Assembly (NCBI GenBank): GCA_037447605.1
Contig: CM074815.1
Coordinates: forward strand, 1,570,210 to 1,634,209
Source of the DNA: Zygnema circumcarinatum
Taxonomy: Eukaryota > Streptophyta > Zygnematophyceae > Zygnematales > Zygnemataceae
DNA length: 64,000 nt
Reading direction: 5' to 3'
Below are positions 34,492 through 44,175 of the stretch, piece after piece (position 1 is the first letter of the stretch; every line of letters starts with the position of its first letter). Below the pieces are notes generated by a model. It made no database searches and had not been told where the DNA came from. It saw nothing but the letters and a program-made list of their open reading frames with translations. The position numbers and the translations under genes are program-made.

Positions 34492-37400
34492 ATGACTTGG
34501 CGGAGGGCGGCCGCGCTCCTCCGCTCGGCGGGCCGGCTCGGGGGGGAGAGCAGGCCGGGCAAGGAGGGGGCGGGGGCGGAGGTGCTGCGCGGGAGGAGAG
34601 CGTTCGGGGGGGAGGCGAGAGGACAGCTGCAGGATGGGGTCGGGAGGGAGAAGGGGCCGAGGGGGCGGCTTACTTGGGTATGTATGGGAAGCTGATGTTG
34701 TTTTTCGGTTCTTGTTTGGAGGGTTTTTGCAATGCGAAGCTGTGAGGGGTGGGCCGGCGGAGATGAGTTGTGTCTGGAGGCTAGTGAGAGCATGTCACGT
34801 TCAAGGGTTAGGTCTGGCTGGTGGCAGTTTAGGTCGAGGAGCCTGTGCTCGACATGCTTTTAGTTTTTCAGTAGGATCATGTTTTCATGGTTAGCTTAAT
34901 CCTATTAAGCTTCTGAGACATTTCCTCTACGGATGAGTTCGGCTCCCTTCACGAAAAGCGTTTTGTTGCCGCTTGTCAAAGGCGAGGGTTTGGCAGACTT
35001 AGAGTGATAGCTTTTCCTCACCCTTTAATGAATGAATACATGGCAAGTTGATCACATGTTTTGTTTTTTGCGGTATGGTTCTTTTTTAATGACAGCTGGC
35101 AGTTCTTATGGTATGGTGGAAGTCTTATTTAAATCTGTTCGAAAGTGGAAGGAAGGATTAAGAAAGTTGCAGAAGCTCGTAGGTGGAGAGTCAAACAGTT
35201 AGGAGTACAATTCACAAGTGAGCTGGAACCGTCTTTGTAAGAACCTTCTTGTCGCTGAAGGGTCGCCGATCTGCAGAATTGGAACGAGCACCAAGTGCTG
35301 AAGTTCAGAAATTAATAGAAATTCTAAATAGTGGATTCTTCTATGACAGCTGGAATGGGATCACCTTGAAACTGAAGTGGGAACTGACAAGCGTGAGAGG
35401 GTCGGTGAGCTTGGAATAGTGCATCCACAGATGCTCTTCAAGATAGGTCAAGCTGAAGCACTGTATGAGCTAGCTTAGAAGACGAGATTTGGCACTATGG
35501 CGGTTTCAAGTAACAACGTTTGTTGGTCTGGCGGATAGAGAGTTGTTGCCCTTCCTCCCAGTAGATGTTCTCATCAATAGACTTGTCGCATCATCGAGCG
35601 AAGACAATTGGTAGTATGACCGGAAAGGAAACTTTTCAATTATTTTGGGCTTACTTTGTTGGAGAAGTGCATGAACACATCCTCAATGACTAAGAGCATA
35701 TGTTGATGAGGGTGCAGAAACGTGGTTTGGGAGCATTGGGACTCATGACTTTCATCGGTGGAGGTGCATATGCAAGCACTCGAGACCCCGGCACCATCAG
35801 GTGCATCTGAAAGGAGCTCACATCGCCACTCTGTTTTGTTCAGTAGGCGGCTGGAAGTTGCTTACAGTTATGCAGTGTGAATAGTCGAGAGTTACTGCCA
35901 ATCTAGTGTGGTTTATAAACTTTACATGCATTTTTACAAGGTCGATTTCTTCTGCATTTTTAAAGGTCTCAATCGTTGCTTTCTAGCAAAACTGAATGGG
36001 AATTCACTCTACAGGAGCATGAACGCTGCATTCCATCTCATATCAATACCAAACTGTCTTGCAAATGGGCCTCAGTGGGACATAACTCAGACTTCCTTTA
36101 GCTTTGGATGCTCCTTGCACGTTCTCTGACTCCCATTTTGCCTTTCATACTTGGTTTGCAGCTCGTGGGCTTTCAAAGGAAGCGATTTCTTCGCTCCTTT
36201 GATGCGAATTTTGGATCCTGAAGATGCACACTCGATAGCTCTTTGGCTCGCAGCTCACAGCATCGTTCCTCGTGAAAGGCGACCTGACCCCCCCTCTCTT
36301 TCCATCCAAGTGTGGGGACGCACGTTCCCAAACCCACTTGGGTTGGCAGCAGGGTTTGACAAGAATGCAGAAGCAGTGGAGGGTCTTTTGGGGCTTGGCT
36401 TTGGCTTTGTGGAGATTGGCTCAGTGACCCCTGTGCCGCAAGAAGGGAACCCTCGTCCAAGAGTGTTCCGCATCCCGGAGCAGAAGTAAGCTTTGGCATC
36501 AATCTCACTTTGGGTCAGTTTTTTTGTCGTGGAATGCTGCAAACAAACCCATGCAGTTAAGGAGGTCTTTGTGAACGCAGATGACTTTGGGGGAGGACGT
36601 GTTTAAATCATTTTGTTTCACGATAAATGGACCCTACTTAGCTTTCTGCGTTGTTGAAATTAAGTGGACGCAAATGCAAATGCAAATGCAAATGCATGTA
36701 CTGATTACCGTGCATGCTATAACTTTGCTGACTGCTAACTTTGCTGACTTTGCTGTGTAACTTTGCTGACTGTTCTATGCCTCCGTTAATGACTTGAGTC
36801 ACCTTCATGTGGCCTTCCTTTGTGTTCAAAGTAGTCAGCATCAATCCAGTGGTTTAACCAAACGTTGTTTTCCCTCGTCTGACATGGCTTTGTCATCCAC
36901 AATGTATTCCTTTAGGGCAATCATAAACCGCTATGGCTTCAACAGCCAAGGAATTGAAGTGGTGGCGGAGCGTCTTGGGGCCCAAAATGGGAGGAGACGA
37001 ACAGCAGAGAAGCCGGAGGGGCTGAAGACTGCCAAAGAGAATCCGGGCCGGAAATGGGCAAAGGGTTTGGTGGGGGTGAATCTGGGAAAGAATAAGACAA
37101 GTGAAGATGCAACAGGAGACTACGTGCAGGGGGTGCACAGTCTCGCACAGTATTCCGACTATCTGGTGAGAGGCTGCAAAGGCAAGCTGCCACACCGCAC
37201 TGTATATGGCTCATTCTCTCTTCGCTTCAATGTCTGGTGATAACCATGTGTGACTGCTCATATCCAGTTGAACAAAGCTCAGATGGGTTGTTCAACCTGA
37301 TAATGTGTGAACCTGTTACGTGAGTCTTCGTGGTTTATTTGGGATTCGTGATGTTCATATCTATAGCATGCAATTTCTATGTTGTTTGCATGCGTTGTTG

Positions 37401-39734
37401 TGACGGGAGGATGGTATCTGCAGGTGGTGAATGTTTCCTCGCCCAACACCCCCGGTCTACGTCGTCTGCAGAACCGAAAGCAGCTACAGGAGCTGCTTAA
37501 GGAGGTGAGTGAGAGATCGTGCATGCAGCCTTCGTCTTCTGGCTTATATTCCTAAAGCGGTGATGTGTTTTTGGGTGGCGCAGGTAACAATAGGAGGATA
37601 GTGCCCTTTTGTGGTGGATGCAATTACAAGCACCCTAACGTTTGGAGGGTTGTCATGAGCTGCAGGTGTTGGCAGCTCGTGATGAAATGCAGTGGGGGGA
37701 AGTCGGCCCACCCCCTCTTCTTGTGAAGATTGCTCCCGATCTCACACGGCAAGACATGGCGGACATTGCCGCCGTAAGGGTCTCCTCCTGAATGTCGCGT
37801 GGTTTCAATGCACTTCTTTCAGTTGCAGCCTGCAGTTTGCCAGAGGATAAGATTCATCTTTCCTTCTCACGTGTCTGCACTGCATTCATGCATTGAAGCT
37901 GAGGTTGGGGACAAGGAGCAATATAAGAAAACGGCTTCTTTATTTCTGTGTACTCATGAATGCCTTGGAACTTCACTTATTGAAATGGGCAATAAACTAT
38001 GAATCATAACAAGTCTTTTTATACTTTTTAATCACTTGAGTGTGACTTTTCTCATCGGAAGGTGACGGTTTGTCAGTCTTCCCGCCCTCCTCACACTAAG
38101 CGTTGGCAGGTTGGTGATGGGTGGTCAGGTTGCCTTAGCTCTGCGATTGGATGGCTTGGTGAGTATTCACACACTTGAATGATTTCATCTCTTCATTTTT
38201 CCTCCCTACTATCGAGCAGGATGCGCATGCATCACACACACCGAAAGCAAGTCGTACGATTTTCTTGACTTTGAACTGTTTTACCTGTGAGTTAGACCTG
38301 AGATAATAGAGAGGCTGGAGGAAACGTTCGCAAAAGCGTACATATGAAGAATGCAATGTTGGGTTTGGGGGAGGCAGATTGTCTCCAACACAACAGTTGC
38401 TCGCCCTGATTCCATTCTCGGCTGCGTGCATTCTCATCAGCCGGGGGGGCTCAGTGGCAAACCTTTGTTTGCTCTTTCTACAGACGTTCTGCGAGAGATG
38501 TACCGGCTCACAAAGGTGGGCTGCATAGACTCCATCACAGGTTTAATGCTTTCAGACACATCGAGAATGCAGCATTAGCTTGCTTCCTTCACAGGAATGG
38601 TGCATGTGCAGTAGGCTAGTTTTCACATTATTTGTCTCGTTGTTCGGTTCGTCCAAAACCTATGAAGTACCCTGAGCATGAGACAACTTGAGTACTTTGT
38701 AGGTTGAGCTATTATGCAGGAAACTATGGCAGGGCTTAAGGAATGAAGATAAGCATATCCACAGTTGCGTAGATAAGCATGTATCTCAACCAGCCCTTGC
38801 TGCCTATTCTGCCTCTTGAGTCAAAGTCAATCGCTCAGGTTGCTTCTTGACCATCTTCCTGGAGTAAAGTAAATGTGAAACTGCTGTCACTAGAAGATTG
38901 AGGAGGGAATGTTTGGGTGGTTTACGGTATGGAGCAGGGAAAAATTCCAATAGTTGGTTGTGGGGGGATCTTTAGGTGGGTCCGCATCCACTCTGCACCC
39001 ACCTTTCTTTTTTGAGGAATTGATGATTGACTGCAAATCGCAATGGCTTTGGTTTTACTGTCCTTTAACCTTTTAACCTTTTGCCTGTCCTTTCACCAGA
39101 ATGGCTTACTGAAAGAATCATGTGAATTATGTGACTCTTAAAACCTGAAGGCTATTCGCACTGACTTAAGGGGCTGTTTGTGTTGCTTATCTGCAGCGGC
39201 CGTGATGCCTACGAAAAGATTCGTGCAGGTGCATGTTTGGTGCAGATATGGACTGCCCTTCCTTATGAGGGACCCGGGGTTGTCCCCCGAATAAAGGTCA
39301 GAAGTAATTCCCCGTATACGGTTGAGTCTATTGCAAGAATTCAATTGATAGTACAGTTAAAGGCAGCGAATGCGTTGTCCGGTGCTCAACTGATCATATA
39401 GGTCGGTCATGATCGATTTTTTGGAGCACAGATGCGGAGAAGGGATGCAGTAGCTCTATGTTTGCTGGCCTTCATTGAATAGTGATGAGATTATAATGTG
39501 ACCGGAAGTTAATCTCTTCGGCCTGTCAGAAAAAAACTGAGTTGAATTCTAGGTTCTAGGTTCTGGGAGCCGTGCTTATACGTTGCGGATTCTTCTCTGT
39601 CGGAAAGGGCACAGCAGAGGCAGCCACTGATGACAATAAATGGATGAGTGGGGATGCAGGCGGAACTTGCTGAGCTTTTGGCTGCAGATGGGTTCACCCA
39701 TGTGGCTGAAGCTATTGGGGCAGACCATAGGTGA
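34492..39734 (+). CDS. PYRD: Mitochondrial dihydroorotate dehydrogenase (class 2)
   Basis: Oxidises dihydroorotate to orotate with FMN and quinone in pyrimidine synthesis; inner mitochondrial membrane. Exons: 34492-34677, 35718-35800, 36162-36485, 36916-37165, 37424-37504, 37666-37773, 38129-38158, 38378-38515, 38938-38975, 39197-39296, 39660-39734. Phases close to 470 aa; the Arabidopsis enzyme is about 460. The N-terminus is a basic presequence ([17 protein letters not shown]). Exon 2 supplies the single membrane helix ([16 protein letters not shown]). Catalytic core: [77 protein letters not shown] (Ser of this block is the class 2 catalytic base), [57 protein letters not shown], and the plant-type end EAIGADHR. 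The residues before GGLSGK are QP where plants usually have ET. The tiny exons of 30 and 38 bases are supported by phase and alignment. Confidence 0.95.
36670..36770. repeat. Short tandem words in DHODH intron 3
   Basis: Four GCAAAT units (about 36670-36695) are followed by repeated TAACTTTGCTGACT words of 14-20 bases (36718-36772). Both lie within the intron between 36486 and 36915. Confidence 0.75.
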
Positions 39735-41286
39735 GAGCGACCTTCAGTCGGCCTTTTGGGAAATTAGGGTTTGACAGAGCTTTAGAGGCTTCACCCTTGT
39801 TAGGAACAAGCAGTGAGGTCGCACTCTTACGGCTTCAGCGGTTGCAAAGACCATTGGTACGATGCCTAGAAGCCATGACATGACATGGAGCATGTGCATG
39901 CATGGCATGGCATGGCATGGCCGGGTGGCTCCCTGAATGGTCGAAGATGATATGGACGGGCAACAGAAAGCGCCATCGTTGTGCTCCTATTGTGCTGCCA
40001 AGCTGGCTGGGGACACAGGCGTGTACATGTAGGCGTAAAGGAGAGGTTGGCTTTATGCAGACGGGACACTGTCTATTGTGTTGGTACTAGGGACATGCTC
40101 ATGGTGAGCTCCACTTTAGTCTGTGGGGGGGAACCAAGTAAAAGGCTACTGCTCTATTTCATGTATACAGTCCCCATTGGCGCCAGCCAATTGGCGGCAC
40201 TTTTGGGTTCAAACCACGAAGCTTTTCGATCAACGAGGTTCAGTAATGTCAGCCTTTGGCTTCTCCCCTTAAGACCTTCTGCCTGCGCTTGCTCTCTATC
40301 TCCAAGGTTTAGCAGAAGCGGTGCTTGTGTGAACGTACACTCTCTCTCTCTCTCTCTCTCTTCACTTGCAGTGGAAGCATGGAAGCTTTGTAAAGATCAG
40401 CATGGATCGCCACTTCTATGTAAGCTACAGACAATCTTCAGCCACTCGGGAATAAGTAGTAAAGGCAATCTGCGATTTAATGCCGAGTGCCACTTTCTGG
40501 TTCATCCATTGTTTCTTGAAGTAAAACTGAAATATAATCAAGTGCATGATGACTTAAGAAAACGACCGACGAATGAATCGAATGGTTTGAACTTGTTCAC
40601 ACACATAAAGCCTAATCATTTTCATCAGCGACATTTTAGAAGCACTAGATCAAGTTCAAATGTTCAACTGGAAACAAGCTGCAAACCTCCGAGTTTAACG
40701 TTAGTTTGAACTTGGAATTCAAAGAGATCGACATATAGACAGTGGTGTGGCCATCGACGGTGTGAAACGGTGCCTCCCTCGTCACACAGTCATCGGACGG
40801 CAGAAAACGTTTCTCTGTTCAGATGGGTTTTACAGCGATACCGTTCAGATGATTTCTGTGCCCAAATTCTTGCGTTCTTTAAACGTTTTGGGCTTTCTGT
40901 TTGCGGCTGCTTCGAGGGAGGGCTTCAAGCGTTCTTGAGCCTAGGCGTTGCTTTCCGCCAGTTCCTCGTGGTTCCCCACGCTGATTTTGGCCATGTACAT
41001 TTGATGGCATCATCGCCATCGTGAGATCAATGCCACATCCTTTCTTTCTTTTTGTATGGTGTCGCCTTCGCTTTCGTGCGGGCCCCGCATGATTGCAAGG
41101 AGGACGATGCGAATGCGGAAGGGTTGAACGGAGATGCTCCTCCTGCCTTTGGAAATCCTGATGCTTTGCTGCTGACGAGCAGCTGGGATTGAGGGCAGCC
41201 GAGCGAGGTGCATTTCTCAGCTTTGGCTACTTTTGACAATCCCTTATTTGCCTTCGTTTTCTGTTGGCATCTCCCTCTCGCTTCAG
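39735..41286. other. Spacer between DHODH and COMMD2-like gene
   Basis: Contains a GGCAT/CATGG-rich patch (39875-39935), a CT dinucleotide run (about 40338-40362) and a segment shared with 33729-33762 (at 40992-41029). The missing first exon of the COMMD2-like gene probably lies near 41060-41240, where two frames stay open, but I could not fix it. The 242-codon open frame through 39981-40709 crosses the CT run and looks accidental. Confidence 0.5.
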
Positions 41287-42497
41287 ACCTGCTACTGCAG
41301 TGGCGACATTGTACGGGCCCATTTTTCGCAGCTTCTTGAATACAGTAGGTGGTGTTCCGTATATTCTGCATCACCTAGCAAACTCTCTAGACGCTAACCT
41401 CCTGAAATTTGAATCTTGGAGCCAAACCGTAAGTAAATTTTTGTATTCTAAATTCTGAAACCCTGAGACACTAAACCCTGCTGTTCCATTCTGAGCGCAT
41501 CAGTACGGCATTCAAAGAGAGGCTCTTTACTCGTGTCCTGTGCTTGTTTGGGCGGGGGGCTATTGCAGGCGCCGCCTGATACTGTCGAAAAGGCAATTGC
41601 CACTTTATGTGATATCATGATTGCAGCAGCAGACAACAATCTTTCAGAAGAAGGCAAGGGTGAATCAGCATCCTTGCTCGGGATCTCTAAAGCCTCCTCG
41701 GCAGCCGTCCCTGCAGATTTTCAGGAGAAAATAATTGAAACCAGAGAGCCCATAATAACTTCAGAGTTTGGAGTCCCGAGCTTCAGCCAGCTGCAGTGGC
41801 GTCTGGACGTGCAGGTAAGCCCTTATGCCTCACTGTGCTTCCTATCAAATCCAATGCCATGGTAAGGCTTTTTGCAAACACAGAGGAGTAATGGGTGCCT
41901 CGAAGACGATAATAGGGTCGTTCTGCAGATGGGTGTTTGCGCTTTTTGTTGGAGAACCTTATTTGCCTGTTTCCGTAGAGGCTGGGTGAAAGAGCCTAGT
42001 GAAACTTGAAGCAAATTGCCACAGGGATCGCTGAATGGTGTACTGTCTGAGGGAGTGGGCATGAGTGGCCGATGCCTGTCTACAATATGTACTATAGGCT
42101 ACGCATTGGCAGCATAGCGGAATCTGGTAATTAGCACCTTCTTTAACGCGTTAGCACACTTGATCGTATTCTACCTTTTTTCATGCTAGCAGTGGCTTCG
42201 GCTTAACGTCATTCTAGATTTGATATGCAGCTTGCAGGCAGGAGCCTGCGGCATCAAGCAGCGCCTTCATTTTTGCTCAAGCTGAAAACGAAGCCCTGCC
42301 ATGTGACCAGCTCCTCTGAAGGAGCTCAAGAGCTACCTATCGCATTCAGTGAGGAGGAGTCTGCCGGTGAAGATGAAGAGGTGCAGTACTTGGTTTCTGA
42401 CTTTGAGACTCTGAAGCAAGTTTGCAGGACTCTTGAACAGGCATTGGTAGAAGCAAAGTCCGGAAGGGCCAGACGGATTATGCAATATGTGAAGTGA
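41287..42497 (+). CDS. COMMD2: COMM-domain protein, COMMD2-like (5' end unresolved)
   Basis: COMMD proteins form the ring of the Commander/CCC complex, which recycles membrane proteins from endosomes with retriever and WASH. Supported exons: about 41287-41428, 41569-41814 and 42231-42497, joined in phase. The C-terminal COMM domain is clear: FSQLQWRLDVQ|LA.RSLRHQAAPSFLLKLK, then YLVSDFETLKQVCRTLEQAL and a basic end RARRIMQYVK, closely matching animal COMMD2 in layout. The middle (PPDTVEKAIATLCDIMIAAA) fits the helical N-terminal domain but carries a longer linker before the COMM domain. The frame of the first listed exon is stopped just upstream, so at least one more short exon with the ATG is missing; a phase-consistent candidate begins near 41057 but is weak. 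Confidence 0.8.
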
Positions 42498-42780
42498 ATG
42501 AAGGCTGGAAAGGATGGAGGTTGACGTATGCATTGCTAATAGGTTTATGGGTGTAGTGGGTATTATGCGGATATGCGTACCCATTAGTATAAAGCTGTAT
42601 AGACATGTACATTGCTGCTGTGCGGTTGGAAGAGAATGTGACAGCCTTAAGGTCTACTCTGGGGAAGAGATGTGGCATTGAGGAGTCCTGTCGTCAGCTG
42701 TTCCTAGGCTCCCTGGTTTAAGTGTATTTTCAACAATAATGACAGAAAATGAAGAAGCAAAAACAGGGGAGAAGAGACAC

Positions 42781-42796
42781 AATAAAGAGAAATAAA
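42781..42796 (+). terminator. Candidate COMMD2 polyadenylation signals
   Basis: Two AATAAA hexamers spaced 10 bases apart, about 285 bases after the COMMD2-like stop codon. Assignment is by motif and distance only. Confidence 0.35.
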
Positions 42797-43103
42797 GAAC
42801 AGAGAGAGAGTGTGTGTGTGTGAGAAAGGCTGATAAGGCTAATGACTTAGTACACGTCTTATCAGTGTGGCTGATTTCCTACTGAAGAGAGGCAATACGA
42901 TATTAGCGCTCTTCATTTCCGTACAGATTTTCCCATTAGACCTCTTGACGCATTCGCACTTGGAGAGACAATAGACACTTGAATAAGCACGCTCCGCCGA
43001 GCCGCCTTTTGGTTTGAAGGGGCAGCGCGTCCAGGGCGGGCGGCTGCCTGTCCCGCCCGCACGAGAGAATCGCCTCACAGGGCCGCCCAATCCTAGAGAC
43101 TGC

Positions 43104-43171
43104 CTCCCTCCCTCCCTCCCTCCCTCCCTCCCTCCCCTCCCCCTNNNNNNNNNNCCTCCCTCCCTCCCTCG
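43104..43171. repeat. CCCT array interrupted by a 10-N assembly gap
   Basis: CCCT units run on both sides of ten N at 43145-43154, so the array was not resolved by the assembly and its true length is unknown. Confidence 0.95.
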
Positions 43172-43394
43172 GCAGCACAGCGACATGCTTTCCTGTCGAA
43201 GTACCTCCCGCTTCAACCCTGTCGCATCCGCACATGAGAGATCAGACCACAAAGTTCATCATCCGTGTGGCGGCAACATCATAAATAGTAAAAGTCGCAG
43301 TCATGCGCAGACCGCGCCGCGCGGAGCGAAGTAAACACTGCGAAACAGACCGGCAGAGAAAGAGAGGCGAGGACAAGGACAACACTGACATTTC

Positions 43395-43715
43395 GCAGGT
43401 CGGACCATTGGATGGCAATGGCTGGACGTTGAATGGTTGGCAACCATTGGATCCAATGGTTGCTAAACATTCGAATGGTTGTTGCGGTCCGGCGCCATTA
43501 GTCTGGAACCATTTGAATGGTTGCCAACCATTGAAGTCAAGGTTGTCGAGAGTAGGCAACCCATCAAAATATTCATACGAACCAATCTTGAACCCGCCAA
43601 TGGTTCAGGAAAATTCCAATGGTTTCGGACCATTCGAATGGTTGCCAACCATTGGAACGAATGGTTGGCAAGCATTGGAATGGTTTATCCAATGGTATGT
43701 CCAATGCAACATTTG
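43395..43715. repeat. AACCATT-rich dispersed element, large copy
   Basis: Starts with GCAGGTCGGACCATTGG, matching the left end of the element at 33771 (CACAGGTCGGACCATT). About 320 bases then repeat AACCATT and AATGGTT, often paired as self-complementary TTCGAATGGTT or GGTTGCCAACCATT. A matching right terminal repeat was not found, so this copy may be truncated or composite. Confidence 0.65.
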
Positions 43716-44175
43716 ACGCGCTTCTCACAAGTGTGGAATTTTAACGGCCAGGATGTTTGTCGCTCGATCGGGCGCATCGCAGCCGGACATTTTGTACCGA
43801 TCGTTTTAGTGCCAAATCGACGGCCTACAAGCGAGCTCAGAATATCGAGAATTCGATATCCAACGTATCTGGATATCCTCGATACTCTACCTCGTATGGG
43901 AGGACGGCGTTATATCATATCGTATCGTATCGTATCATATTCCATCACCGTCGTCAATCGATACGAGCGGCCCTGGCAGTGGGTTCTATGTGACGCTGTT
44001 ACGGTCGACGAGCAACTATCCACGGAACTATTTGGCAGAGAGCTGCTTTAGGGTTCAGGGCCGCACGTCTCCTAGGGTCAGGGTTTAAGGGGTCAGGGAC
44101 GAGCAGAGGTCTTGTCGGGCGGTTGTGTTCAGGGCCTCAGGCGGGGGCCAGAGGAGGAGGAGGAAGCCAGCCGCC

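Larger units (their letters stand above)
42498..44175. other. Spacer between COMMD2-like gene and WASHC3
   Basis: Holds AATAAA at 42781 and 42791 (candidate COMMD2 polyadenylation), a GA then GT dinucleotide run (about 42803-42822), a CCCT array broken by an assembly gap (43104-43171), the large AACCATT block (43395-43715), CGTAT-type short repeats (about 43912-43940) and GGGTTCAGGG/AGGGTTT words (44048-44099) just before the WASHC3 start. Confidence 0.6.

Noticed and set aside
39731-40395. Extra DHODH exon spliced from 39730 to the TTGCAG acceptor near 40370
   Set aside because: Reading on without splicing gives GADHR and stop, the normal end of plant DHODH; the spliced alternative would replace the conserved final Arg.
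39981-40709. 242-codon plus-strand open frame after DHODH
   Set aside because: It starts without ATG, crosses a CT dinucleotide run, has no recognisable domain and does not join in phase to COMMD2.
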